A DNA stretch of 64,000 nucleotides from an uncultured Pseudomonas sp. GTDB taxonomy: Bacteria > Pseudomonadota > Gammaproteobacteria > Pseudomonadales > Pseudomonadaceae. Every line of letters begins with the position of its first letter. Within the stretch, counting starts at the first letter, position 1. Of the stretch, positions 17,675-27,898 are shown in pieces. The stretch covers positions 1 to 64,000 of the forward strand of contig NZ_CAMPHV010000001.1 in assembly GCF_946886105.1 (NCBI RefSeq). Reading direction: 5' to 3'. The notes below the pieces were generated by a model that did not search any database, was not told the DNA's origin, and saw nothing but the letters and a program-made list of their open reading frames with translations. The position numbers were made by a program, and so were the translations under genes.

Positions 17675-18709
17675 ATGAGCGAGCCCATACGTTTAACCCA
17701 GTACAGTCACGGTGCAGGTTGCGGCTGCAAGATTTCCCCCAAGGTGCTGGATGTGATCTTGGCGGGCAGCGGCGCGCAAAATCTCGACCCTAAGCTTTGG
17801 GTGGGCAATACCTCGCGTGACGATGCGGCGGTCTATGCCATCGACGAGGAGCGCGGCGTGGTCTCTACCACCGACTTTTTCATGCCGATCGTCGACGATC
17901 CCTATGATTTCGGCCGTATCGCCGCCACCAATGCGATCAGCGATATCTACGCCATGGGCGGCGATCCCTTGATGGCCATCGCGATTCTCGGCTGGCCGGT
18001 GAATGTGCTGGCGCCGGAAGTGGCCCGCGAAGTGATCCGCGGCGGCCGTTCGATCTGCGACGAGGCGGGTATTCCCCTGGCCGGCGGCCACTCGATCGAT
18101 GCTCCCGAACCGATCTTCGGCCTGGCGGTCACCGGTTTGCTCGACAAACGCAATATGAAGCGCAACGACACCGCCACCGCCGGTTGCCGGCTCTACCTGA
18201 CCAAGCCGCTGGGCATCGGCATCCTCACCACCGCCGAGAAGAAGGCCAAATTGCGCGCCGAGGACGTGGGCCTGGCGCGCGACTGGATGTGCACCCTGAA
18301 CAAGCCCGGCAGCCGTTTCGGCAAGCTCGCTGGAGTAATGGCCATGACCGACGTCACCGGCTTCGGTCTGCTCGGCCATCTGGTGGAAATGGCAGATGGC
18401 AGCGGCCTGACCGCGCGCGTCGAATTCGCCAAGGTGCCGCGTTTGCCTGGTATCGACTATTACCTCGAACAGGGCTGCGTGCCCGGCGGCACCCTGCGTA
18501 ACTTCGACAGCTATGGCGATAAGCTCGCGCCCTTGAGCGAACGGCATAAGCAGCTGCTGTGCGACCCGCAAACCAGCGGCGGCTTGCTGGTGGCGGTCAC
18601 CGCGGACGGCGAGGCGGAATTTCTCGCCGTGGCCGCTGAACTCGGCCTGACGCTAGAGCCGATCGGCGAACTGCTGGAGCGACAGACTTATGCGGTAGAG
18701 GTGTTTTGA
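17675..18709 (+). CDS. selD: Selenide, water dikinase
   Basis: Makes selenophosphate from selenide and ATP, the selenium donor for selenocysteine and for 2-selenouridine in tRNA. 344 aa. The active-site loop GAGCGCKI has Cys16, Cys18 and Lys19; here the first position is Cys, not selenocysteine. [11 protein letters not shown] and DPQTSGGLL are conserved ATP-site motifs. The frame is open upstream to 17411, but homologues begin at MSEP, so ATG 17675 is used. selU follows with a one-base overlap (TGATG), so the pair supplies and consumes selenophosphate for tRNA modification. Confidence 0.96.
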   Translation: MSEPIRLTQYSHGAGCGCKISPKVLDVILAGSGAQNLDPKLWVGNTSRDDAAVYAIDEERGVVSTTDFFMPIVDDPYDFGRIAATNAISDIYAMGGDPLMAIAILGWPVNVLAPEVAREVIRGGRSICDEAGIPLAGGHSIDAPEPIFGLAVTGLLDKRNMKRNDTATAGCRLYLTKPLGIGILTTAEKKAKLRAEDVGLARDWMCTLNKPGSRFGKLAGVMAMTDVTGFGLLGHLVEMADGSGLTARVEFAKVPRLPGIDYYLEQGCVPGGTLRNFDSYGDKLAPLSERHKQLLCDPQTSGGLLVAVTADGEAEFLAVAAELGLTLEPIGELLERQTYAVEVF

Positions 18710-19809
18710 TGCGCGACAACACCAGCGACTACCGCCAGCTGTTTCTCTCGGGCGCGCCGATGATGGATGCCCGCGCGCCTGTTGAATTCGTCAAGGGTGC
18801 CTTTCCCGGCGTGCTCAACCTGCCGCTGATGGACGATGTCGAACGGCAGAAAGTCGGCACCTGTTACAAACAGCGCGGCCAGCAGGCGGCCATCGAACTC
18901 GGCCATCAGTTGGTCAGCGGCGCGGTCAAGGCCGAGCGTGTCGCCGCCTGGGCGGCCTTCGCCAAGGCCAATCCCGAGGGCTATTTATATTGTTTTCGCG
19001 GCGGTTTGCGTTCGCAGATCGTCCAGCAGTGGCTGAAGGAAGAAGCCGGCATCGACTACCCGCGGGTGATCGGCGGCTACAAGGCGATGCGCACCTTCTT
19101 GATGGAAACGACGCAGCAGGCCGTCGAACAATGCGATTTCATCCTGGTCGGCGGCATGACTGGCACCGGCAAGACCGAGGTGATCGACCAGTTGAGTAAC
19201 AGCCTGGACCTGGAAGGCCATGCCAACCACCGCGGTTCCAGTTTCGGCAAGCGCGCCACCGGCCAGCCGGCGCAGATCGATTTCGAGAATGCCCTGGCCG
19301 TCGACTTTCTGCGCAAGCGCGCCGCCGGCATGCAGCGCTTCGTGCTCGAAGACGAGGGACGGATCATTGGCCGATGCTCGCTACCGCTGGAACTGTATAG
19401 CGGCATGCAAGCGTTCCCGTTGGTCTGGCTGGAGGACAGCCTGAGTGGACGGGTGGAGCGTATTCTCAAGGATTACGTGGTCGACCTGAGCGCCGATTTC
19501 ATCGCGTTGTTGGGCGCAGAGGCGGGCTTCAAGGCCTTTGCCGAGCGTCTGCAGCAAAGCCTGAGCAACATCCTCAAACGCTTGGGTGGAGAGCGCTATC
19601 AACGCCTCGCGGCGATCATGGATCAAGCGCTGCAGGAGCAAGGCAGCAGCGGCAACGTCGATACCCATCGCGACTGGATCGAGGCGTTGCTGGTCGAGTA
19701 CTACGACCCCATGTATGTCTATCAGCGACAGAATAAGGCCGGCCGCATCGAGTTCGTCGGCGAGCAGGCGGCGGTAGTGGAGTTCCTGCGCGAGCGTGCC
19801 GCGCGCTGA
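18709..19809 (+). CDS. selU: tRNA 2-selenouridine synthase (MnmH)
   Basis: Replaces sulphur with selenium at the wobble 2-thiouridine of tRNAs, via a geranylated intermediate. 366 aa. The N-terminal rhodanese domain has catalytic Cys95 in [12 protein letters not shown]; a P-loop domain follows with GGMTGTGKT at about 148-156. The start is the ATG at 18709, overlapping the selD stop by one base; a TTG three bases upstream is less likely. No selA, selB or tRNA-Sec is in the window, so only the tRNA branch of selenium use is shown here. Confidence 0.95.
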   Translation: MRDNTSDYRQLFLSGAPMMDARAPVEFVKGAFPGVLNLPLMDDVERQKVGTCYKQRGQQAAIELGHQLVSGAVKAERVAAWAAFAKANPEGYLYCFRGGLRSQIVQQWLKEEAGIDYPRVIGGYKAMRTFLMETTQQAVEQCDFILVGGMTGTGKTEVIDQLSNSLDLEGHANHRGSSFGKRATGQPAQIDFENALAVDFLRKRAAGMQRFVLEDEGRIIGRCSLPLELYSGMQAFPLVWLEDSLSGRVERILKDYVVDLSADFIALLGAEAGFKAFAERLQQSLSNILKRLGGERYQRLAAIMDQALQEQGSSGNVDTHRDWIEALLVEYYDPMYVYQRQNKAGRIEFVGEQAAVVEFLRERAAR

Positions 19810-19886
19810 CGGATGGCACTTTAATCTCACTCGTAGGTCGAACCGCCTGTGTGTTTCATTTCTCTATCCAGCATTTAGAGGTACGT

Positions 19887-20165
19887 ATGAAAGCATTGAT
19901 CTGCATCTCGATGATTGCCCTTGCGTTAACCGGTTGCGCCGGCAAAACCGCTTACCGCGACAGCTGCGCTAACCAGTTGGACGCCGCCTGGCGTGAGCTG
20001 GATCTGGCCAAAGCCGAGGGTTTCGCCGGTACCGTGAGCTACTCCAAGGCGCTGTCGTTGCTCACCGGGGCGAAAACCCAGCAGCAATTCGAAGCCTTCC
20101 GCGGTTGTGCGCAGAAAGCCGAGAAAGCGCGTTTCTACATCCGCGAATCGCGCGCCGGTCGCTAG
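19887..20165 (+). CDS. Small lipoprotein of unknown function
   Basis: 92 aa. A lipoprotein signal peptide ends LALTGCAG, so Cys16 should be lipidated. The rest is short and charged (NQLDAAWRELDLAKAEGFAGTVSYSKALSLL) and probably helical; no domain recognised. ATG 19887 has AGAGGT upstream. Its TAG stop is the first three bases of the repeat element at 20163-20392, so the element may have set or trimmed the C-terminus. Confidence 0.75.
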   Translation: MKALICISMIALALTGCAGKTAYRDSCANQLDAAWRELDLAKAEGFAGTVSYSKALSLLTGAKTQQQFEAFRGCAQKAEKARFYIRESRAGR

Positions 20166-20392
20166 TAGGCCGTTGAAGAACTACCTACGTTGGCCCTCTC
20201 AATAAAAGCGAGGGCGTTAAAAACAGGCTCGGCAAGCCGCTTGCGGCTAACGCGCTTCAGCGCGGCCCGTAGGGCGAGCGAAGCGAGTAATGCTCATTTA
20301 CAACTCGTAAACTCGCGTGCGAGCCCAGTCCGCTTCCTCGCCTGTTTTTGCCTTGTCTTGCCTGCCTCGCCTACGTTTTCAACGACCTACTA
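20163..20392. repeat. MITE-like repeat, copy 1 (230 bp)
   Basis: Terminal inverted repeats: TAGTAGGCCGTTGAAGAAC at the left, and the complement TAGTAGGTCGTTGAAAA at the right. Inside are AAAAACAGGC and its complement GCCTGTTTTT, two short hairpins (TTTAC/GTAAA and CTCGC/GCGAG) and an extra GC-rich hairpin block not present in copy 2. A core of about 60 bases (20290-20350) is nearly identical to copy 2 at 30767-30944. No coding capacity, so it would move, if at all, with a transposase elsewhere. Confidence 0.8.
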
Positions 20393-20394
20393 AT

Positions 20395-21000
20395 ATGCTG
20401 CTCGATTTCACCCAACTCTCTCCACTGCAGTGCTATCGCTGGCTGGCGTCCACGGTGACGCCGCGGCCGATCGCCTGGGTTTCCAGCCTGTCGGCCGCGG
20501 GCGCCAGTAACCTGGCGCCGTTCAGCTTCTTTCAGGTGATCAGCGATGCGCCGCCGACCTTGATGATCAATGTCGGCATGCGCGATGGTGGCCTCAAGGA
20601 CACTTTGCGCAACGCGCAGGAGACGGGCGAGCTGGTGATTCAGCTGGTCTCGTTCGCCCAGGCCGAGGCGATGAACGCATCGTCCGCGGCGCTGCTGCAT
20701 GGCGTCAGCGAGTTCGAGCAATGCGGCATCGCCAGCCAGCCATCGCTCAGGGTCGCTCCGGCGCGCGTGCTCGGCGCTCCCGTCGCGTTCGAATGCCGTG
20801 TGGCGCAGATCCAGCCTTATCCAGCTGCGACGCCCAACTGCCATTTGATTTTCGCCGAGGTGCTGCTGGCGCATATCGACGATGCGGTACTGGATGTGCA
20901 AGGGCGTATCGATGCGGGCAAACTCGATCTGGTCGGGCGCCTGGGCGGTATGGCGTACAGCCGCACCCAGGAGCGCTTCGAGCTGCAACGGCCGACATGA
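20395..21000 (+). CDS. Flavin reductase-like domain protein
   Basis: 201 aa, FMN-binding split-barrel of the flavin reductase/DIM6-NTAB type: TPRPIAWVSSLSAAGASNLAPFSFFQVISDAPPTLM is the family signature, followed by KDTLRNAQETGELVIQ. Such proteins bind FMN and often reduce flavin for a partner, or act alone on small substrates. The ATG at 20395 is two bases after repeat copy 1, with no recognisable ribosome site, since the whole upstream sequence is repeat. The frame stays open into the repeat (to 20317) but those residues are not protein-like. Expression may be low or driven from within the repeat. Confidence 0.82.
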   Translation: MLLDFTQLSPLQCYRWLASTVTPRPIAWVSSLSAAGASNLAPFSFFQVISDAPPTLMINVGMRDGGLKDTLRNAQETGELVIQLVSFAQAEAMNASSAALLHGVSEFEQCGIASQPSLRVAPARVLGAPVAFECRVAQIQPYPAATPNCHLIFAEVLLAHIDDAVLDVQGRIDAGKLDLVGRLGGMAYSRTQERFELQRPT

Positions 21001-21173
21001 TCGACATGCCATTCCCATAGTCGAGCGGCTGTCCATAGGGACAAAAACGACGCTCACATAGCTAAAAACTCCACTCTCGCACTGCTGGCTTGTCGCCAGC
21101 AGCCTCGTCCTCCTATGTTGTACGCTCGCGGCGCTCTGGCCGCGTGTCGGCGAGTTGCGCGGGGGGAGAATAT

Positions 21174-23138
21174 ATGTGGGCTGCGATGCAACGGCGTGTC
21201 GCCAGTTTGAGCACGGCTACCAAGCTGATGCTCGGTTTTGGCGTGGTTCTGGCGCTGACCGCGGTGGTGGCCGCTACCGGCTTTTCCGCGCTGCACGAGT
21301 TGGGCGTGCGCTCAGCGTTTCTCGAGCGGATGAGCGCCATCAACACCCAGGTTCTACAGCTGCGCCAGGTCGAACAGGCGTTCGCCCTCACCGGCGACAA
21401 GCAACAACGCGAGCAGTTGCATGCCCAGGCGCAAGCCATTCTGCAAGACAGCGAATCGCTGAAGGCCGAACTACCGGCCAGCGAAGGCGAAGCCCTCAGC
21501 GAGGTCGAGGCGCTGATCGCGCAATACATGCTGGCTTTCGATCGCTACGCCGACCTCAGCGAAAACATGAGCCTGTCGCTCGACGCCGCCAACTGGCTGG
21601 TGGTCAGCGCCGCCAACAGCCTCGACTTGCTCAAGGAAGGGCTGGCGGAAGATGGCCTGGATCTGCTCAAGAACAGCCAGGGCGTTAGCGGGGCCGAGTC
21701 GGTGATCCAGGCCGGGCAAATGAGTCGGGTGCATCAGTTGCTGCTGCAGGCGCTCGTCCAGGCCCGCGTACGGCTCGAGCAAAGCCGCAGCACCGGCGAG
21801 GCGAGCCAAGACGAAATCAGCGAGGCCCGCGATGCGCAGAAGCTCGCGGCCGAACTGCGCGATGCGATGAACTCCCCCGGTTATGCCTCGGTTCTGGTCG
21901 AGGTCATCGGCAATGTCGATTCCTTCGGCCAACGGCTGCAGGAGTACACCGGACTGTTGGTGCAACAACGCGAGGAACATGGGCGCCTGGCCGAACAGGC
22001 CACGGCGATTCTCGACCGGGTCGATCAGGCTTATGCCTTGCAGAAGACGCAAATGCAGCACCAGTTGCAGCGCAGCACCTGGCTGATCCTGATCGCCAGC
22101 GCTTTGGCCTTGGCCATCGGCCTTTTCGCCACCGTGCTGATCACTCTGTTGATCGTGCGGCCGTTGAAGCAGGTGATCGAGCAGGCCAGGTTGATTGCCG
22201 CCGGCGATCTGAGCGCGCGGATCGAGGTGCGGCGCAGCGATGAAATCGGCCAGTTATTCGCCGCAATGCAGGAAATGTCGAATAACTTGCGCAGCATGGT
22301 CGGTCGCTTGCAGGCCGGCGTCATTCAGCTTTCCACCTCGGCCCAGGGGCTGGCGACGGTCACCGAACAGACCCGCCAGGGCGTCGACACCCAGAAGGAG
22401 GAGACCGAGCAGGTCGCCACCGCCATGAGCGAAATGACCGCCACCGTGCACGAGGTCGCGCGTAACGCCGAGGCGGCGGCCAACTCGACCGGGCGCGCCG
22501 ACGAGTGCGTCGGCATCGGCGGCACCGTGGTGCGCCAGACCTTGGAACGGATCAATCAACTGGCGTTGGCGATGACCGACACCACGCAGAGCATCGAAAC
22601 CCTGAGCCAGGACACTCAGCGGATCGAAGCGATTCTGGATGTGATCAAGAGCGTCGCCGAGCAGACCAACCTGCTTGCCTTGAATGCGGCCATCGAAGCG
22701 GCGAGGGCGGGCGATCAGGGGCGTGGTTTCGCCGTGGTGGCCGATGAAGTGCGGGCGCTGGCCAAGCGTACGCAGCACTCCACGACCGAGATCGAAGGCT
22801 TGGTCATCGTCCTGCGCGATGGCGCGCGGCGTTCGGTGGACGCGATGCGTCAGATCGGCACGCGAGTGGACCAGGCGGTAACGGACGCCAATCAGACCGC
22901 GGTCGCCTTGGCGGATATCGCCGAAGCCGTGACGCTGATTTTCGAGATGAACCAGCAGATCGCCGCCGCGGCCGAAGAGCAGACCGCAGTGGCCGAGGAG
23001 ATCAATCGCAGCGTGACTTCCATCCGTGATATTTCCGATCAGTCCGCGGCGGCCATGCAGACGTCCGCCGCCTCCAGCGCGGAACTCGCCGATCTAGGGC
23101 GCGAATTGCAAACCATGGCCGGGCACTTCCGTTTGTAA
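21174..23138 (+). CDS. Methyl-accepting chemotaxis protein with helical (HBM-like) sensor
   Basis: 654 aa. TM1 about 17-37; a large, all-helical periplasmic sensor about 38-298 rich in Q/E/L ([20 protein letters not shown]), like the helical bimodular domains that bind organic acids; TM2 about 301-325; HAMP about 326-380; cytoplasmic signalling domain with the hairpin tip [35 protein letters not shown] at about 497-531. No C-terminal CheR-binding pentapeptide is seen. ATG 21174 follows a strong GGGGGGAGA site. Ligand is unknown. Confidence 0.92.
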   Translation: MWAAMQRRVASLSTATKLMLGFGVVLALTAVVAATGFSALHELGVRSAFLERMSAINTQVLQLRQVEQAFALTGDKQQREQLHAQAQAILQDSESLKAELPASEGEALSEVEALIAQYMLAFDRYADLSENMSLSLDAANWLVVSAANSLDLLKEGLAEDGLDLLKNSQGVSGAESVIQAGQMSRVHQLLLQALVQARVRLEQSRSTGEASQDEISEARDAQKLAAELRDAMNSPGYASVLVEVIGNVDSFGQRLQEYTGLLVQQREEHGRLAEQATAILDRVDQAYALQKTQMQHQLQRSTWLILIASALALAIGLFATVLITLLIVRPLKQVIEQARLIAAGDLSARIEVRRSDEIGQLFAAMQEMSNNLRSMVGRLQAGVIQLSTSAQGLATVTEQTRQGVDTQKEETEQVATAMSEMTATVHEVARNAEAAANSTGRADECVGIGGTVVRQTLERINQLALAMTDTTQSIETLSQDTQRIEAILDVIKSVAEQTNLLALNAAIEAARAGDQGRGFAVVADEVRALAKRTQHSTTEIEGLVIVLRDGARRSVDAMRQIGTRVDQAVTDANQTAVALADIAEAVTLIFEMNQQIAAAAEEQTAVAEEINRSVTSIRDISDQSAAAMQTSAASSAELADLGRELQTMAGHFRL

Positions 23139-23171
23139 GGCGCTCGCCCGCGCTGTGATTTTGCCCGGCAG

Positions 23172-25856
23172 TTATCGCTGAAAGTGGCGGATCAGCCACT
23201 TTTCCGCTTCGATCAGCACGCCAAGCGCGACCGCCACCAGCAGGCACCCGCCCCAGGCGAGTGCCGGCAGGGCGGCGGTGTCGAACAGCCGCTGCAACGG
23301 CGACCAGTAGGTGAACGCCAATTGCATGGCCACCAGCAGCGCGACCATGGCCCAGATCGCCGGGTTGTCGCGCAGGCCGAAGTTGGCCGCGCCTTCCAGG
23401 CGACGGCTGCTGAACAGGTAGCTGATTTCGCAGGCGACCAGGGTATTCACCGCCAGGGAGCGGCTGCTTTCCAGGCTCCAGCCGAGTGTCTGGCTGTAGA
23501 GAAACAGGCCGAGGCTGGCCAGGGTCATGAGTAAGGCGACTACCAGCACACGCCAGAGCAGTTGCGGCGTCAGCAGCGGCAGGCGTGGGTCGCGTGGCGG
23601 GCGGCGCATCAGGTTGGCCTCGGCCGGCTCGAAGGCCAACGCCAGGGCCAGGGTCACCGCGGTGATCATATTGACCCAGAGGATCTGCAGCGGGGTGATC
23701 GGCAGGGTCAGCCCCAGGGCGATGGCCGCCAGCAGAATCAAAGCTTCGCCGGCGCCGGTGGGGATGATGAAGAGGATTGACTTACGCAGGTTGTCATAGA
23801 CCGCGCGACCTTCCTCGACGGCATGGGCGATGGTGGCGAAGTTGTCGTCGGCCAATACCATCTGCGCCGCCTCCTTGGCCGCCGCGGTGCCCTTGATGCC
23901 CATGGCGATACCGATATCGGCGCGTTTGAGCGCCGGCGCATCGTTGACCCCGTCGCCGGTCATCGCCACCCGTTCGCCGGCCGCTTGCAGACGTTCGACC
24001 AGGCGCAACTTATGCGCCGGGCTGGTGCGGGCGAATACCTGGGTGTCGCGCAGGCGCGCGTCCAGCTCGGCGTCGCTGAGCTGGTCCAGCTGCGCTCCGG
24101 TCAACGCCGCCGCGCCGCCCAGGCCCAGACGTGCGGCGATATTGCTGGCGGTGGCGGCGTGGTCGCCGGTGATCATCTTCACCCGGATGCCGGCGCTGTG
24201 GCAGTCGGCGATGGCACGGATCGCTTCTTCACGGGGCGGATCGAGCATGCCGACCAGACCCAGCAGGATGAAATCGCCTTCCAGGTCGGCATAGCTCAAT
24301 TCGTGCTTGCCATTCGCTGGCGTGCGCATGGCCAAGCCGAGCATACGCAGGCCCTGACTGGCACCTTGTGCGAGCCGGGCGTGCCAATACTTGAGATTGA
24401 GCGGCTCATCGCGGCCATCGCGCCATTGCCGGTTACACACCTCAAGCAAGCGCTCCGGCGCGCCGAGCAGGTAGATGAATGCGTGACCGGCATGGTCGTG
24501 GTGCAGGCTGGCGGTGCAACGCAGTTCCGAGCTGAAGGGTATGACATCGATCTGCGGCAGGTGCTGCAGCTCGTGCTGGCGCTCCAGGCCGAGCTTGCCG
24601 GCCAGGGTCAGCAGGGCGGCCTCGGTGGGGTCGCCGCTTATGTACCAGGCCAGGTCCTGCATGTGCAGGCTGGCGTTATTGGCCAGCAGGCCGGCGCGCG
24701 CCAGCTCGCGCAGATCGTCGGCGCTATCGAGCTGGCAGAACTGCTCGTCGTCGCAGTGCACGCTGCCCTTGGGGGCGTAGCCGACACCTTCGATCCGGTA
24801 ATGGTGGACACTGGTGAACACCTGCTGCACGGTCATTTCATTGCGCGTCAGGGTGCCGGTCTTGTCCGAGCAGATCACCGTGACCGCGCCCAGGCTCTCC
24901 ACCGCCGGCAGGCGGCGGATAATCGCCTGACGTTTGGCCATGCGCTGCACGCCCAGGGCGAGAATGATCGTCAGGATCGCCGGCAGGCCCTCGGGAATCG
25001 CCGCGACGGCCAGACCGACCGCGGCCATCAGCATCTCCGTGGGATGGTAGCCGCGTAACCACACGCCGAAGGCGAAGGTGAGCAACGCCGCGCCGAGAAT
25101 GACCAGGGTGAGATGCCGGGCGAAGCGCGCCATATCCGCGAGTAACGGCGTTTGCAGGCTGACCACGGCGCCGAGCATATGGCTGATGCGCCCCAGTTCG
25201 GTATGCCCGGCGGTGGCGACCACCACACCCGCGCCATTGCCGGCGCTGACCAGGGTGCCGGAGTAGGCCATGTTGTGACGATCACCCAGGTTGGCATCGG
25301 TTGCGACCGATTCAATGTGTTTATTGGCCGGGATGGATTCGCCGGTCAGGGCCGCTTCCTCGATGCGCAGATCGCGACTTTGCAGCAGACGCAAGTCCGC
25401 CGGCACCCGGTCGCCGGCTTCCAGCAATACCAGGTCGCCGGGCACCAGTTGTTCGGCCGGCAGGTTCTGCAGCTTGCCGTCGCGGCGCACGCGGCTCTCC
25501 AGGGTCAGCATGTTCTGGATAGCACGCATGGCCTGTTCGGCTTTGCCTTCCTGGATGAAACCGATCAGCGCATTGATCAGCACCACGGCGAAGATCACCG
25601 CACTGTCGAGCCACTCGCCGAGCAGCAGGGTGAGCAGGCTGGCGGCCAGCAGGACGTAGATCAGCAGGTTATGAAATTGCAGCAGCAGGCGCCGCAGTGG
25701 GCCTTTAGGCCGCGCCTGAGGCAAACGATTGGGGCCGTGTTGGCGCAGACGGCGCTGGGCTTCGGCGTTATCCAGGCCGCTGAGTTGACTATCCTGTACT
25801 CGCAGACATTCTTCGCCGGTACGGGCATGCCAGTCGCCAGGGGAGGGAGCGCTCAT
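23172..25856 (-). CDS. P2-type cation-transporting ATPase
   Basis: 894 aa. N-terminal cation ATPase domain, TGES loop in ALTGESIPA, phosphorylation site CSDKTGTLT with Asp331, TGDGVNDAPALK hinge, and ten predicted helices ending near residue 885. TM4 has PEGLP, as in Ca2+/Mn2+ pumps, and TM5 keeps a Glu (GAGEALIL). In TM6 the sequence is WVNMITAVTLAL, where SERCA has N-x-x-T-D, so the second-site Asp is Ala. Transport of a divalent or monovalent cation is possible; the specificity cannot be fixed. It is divergent from the MoxR operon. Confidence 0.88.
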   Translation of the reverse strand: MSAPSPGDWHARTGEECLRVQDSQLSGLDNAEAQRRLRQHGPNRLPQARPKGPLRRLLLQFHNLLIYVLLAASLLTLLLGEWLDSAVIFAVVLINALIGFIQEGKAEQAMRAIQNMLTLESRVRRDGKLQNLPAEQLVPGDLVLLEAGDRVPADLRLLQSRDLRIEEAALTGESIPANKHIESVATDANLGDRHNMAYSGTLVSAGNGAGVVVATAGHTELGRISHMLGAVVSLQTPLLADMARFARHLTLVILGAALLTFAFGVWLRGYHPTEMLMAAVGLAVAAIPEGLPAILTIILALGVQRMAKRQAIIRRLPAVESLGAVTVICSDKTGTLTRNEMTVQQVFTSVHHYRIEGVGYAPKGSVHCDDEQFCQLDSADDLRELARAGLLANNASLHMQDLAWYISGDPTEAALLTLAGKLGLERQHELQHLPQIDVIPFSSELRCTASLHHDHAGHAFIYLLGAPERLLEVCNRQWRDGRDEPLNLKYWHARLAQGASQGLRMLGLAMRTPANGKHELSYADLEGDFILLGLVGMLDPPREEAIRAIADCHSAGIRVKMITGDHAATASNIAARLGLGGAAALTGAQLDQLSDAELDARLRDTQVFARTSPAHKLRLVERLQAAGERVAMTGDGVNDAPALKRADIGIAMGIKGTAAAKEAAQMVLADDNFATIAHAVEEGRAVYDNLRKSILFIIPTGAGEALILLAAIALGLTLPITPLQILWVNMITAVTLALALAFEPAEANLMRRPPRDPRLPLLTPQLLWRVLVVALLMTLASLGLFLYSQTLGWSLESSRSLAVNTLVACEISYLFSSRRLEGAANFGLRDNPAIWAMVALLVAMQLAFTYWSPLQRLFDTAALPALAWGGCLLVAVALGVLIEAEKWLIRHFQR

Positions 25857-26030
25857 GCTGACATCCTTGCTTGATATTGACTGTCTGACGCCACCTTAGG
25901 CGTTTTGTTGAGGTCGGACGTTGGCCTGGATCAAGGCATTCCTTCACAGATTTGTCAGTAAAGATTTAGTCAGCCTTTGCCGCGGCGAGCGCGACCAGTA
26001 GCATCGACGAATTGCTCAAGGAGAACGACG

Positions 26031-26941
<911 letters not shown>

Positions 26942-26945
<4 letters not shown>

Positions 26946-27898
26946 AGGCGGCGTTCAAGCGGCGCTGGGGCCGCTGGTTGGCCCGGCGCATCCCGCCTGC
27001 GGCCAGCGTGCGCCTCAATCAACGGCGGATTTTCATCATACCCAGCTTGGTCGGTGGCGCCTTCGCCCTGGCTCTGGTGTTGATGTTGTTGGCGGCGATC
27101 AATTACCAGAACAGCCTGGCCTATGGCCTGACCTTCCTGCTGGCCTCGGTGTTCGTCGTGGCCATCCTGCATACCTACCGCAATCTGGCCGGCCTGATCC
27201 TCAAGGCGTCTGGCGCCGGGGCGGTATTCGTCGGCGAACAGGGGCGCTTCCGGGTGCGCTTGGAAAGCAGCGCGCGGGCCCATCAAGCCGTTGCCCTCGG
27301 CTGGCCACCGGCCGAGCTGCAGGTGCTCGATGTGCCCGAGCTGGGCGTCGGCGAGTGCGAGTTGAGCCTGCCGGCGCTACGCCGCGGTTGGCTACGGCCG
27401 GGCCGTATGCGGGTCGAGAGCCGTTTTCCGCTGGGGATTCTGGTTGCCTGGAGCTGGGTCGACCTGGATCAGGCACTGTTGGTCTACCCACGGCCGCTGG
27501 AGGGCGAGTTGCCGGTCGCCGCCGGCGCCAGCGACGATCCGGAAGAGCAGGGCGGTCGCGCCCATGGCCGCGGCGCCGATGACTTTCAGGGGCTGAAAAG
27601 CTACCAGCCGGGCGATTCGAAAAGGCGCCTGCACTGGAAAGCCTATTCCCGCGGCCAGGGTTTGCTGGTCAAGGATTTCGCCGCACTCAGCGGGCGCGAC
27701 TTGTGGTTGGATTTCGAGGTGGTTGGCGGGGATATCGAGACGCGCCTGTCGTTGCTTTGTCATTGGGTGCTGCAACTGTCCGAGCGTCAGCAACCCTTCG
27801 CCATGCGCCTGCCGGGCTGCGTGCTGCCGCCCGACAGCGGTGACGGCCATCGCGAGGCCTGTCTGCGCGCGTTGGCGCTGTATGGGGTCGCGCCATGA
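26942..27898 (+). CDS. DUF58 membrane-anchored protein
   Basis: 318 aa. Two close hydrophobic segments (about 30-75: LVGGAFALALVLMLLAAINY, GLTFLLASVFVVAIL) and the DUF58 core with DDFQGLKSYQPGDSKRRLHWKA at about 213-235. DUF58 proteins are typical MoxR partners, with a von Willebrand A-like fold in some. The best start is the TTG at 26942, which overlaps the moxR stop (TTGA) and gives MKAAFKRR; longer readings run into moxR. Overlaps tgpA by four bases (ATGA). Confidence 0.86.

Noticed and set aside
23823..25058. 411-codon frame antisense to the P-type ATPase
   Set aside because: Shadow of a strongly biased gene; composition (Gln, His, Ala, Arg) and no recognisable domain.
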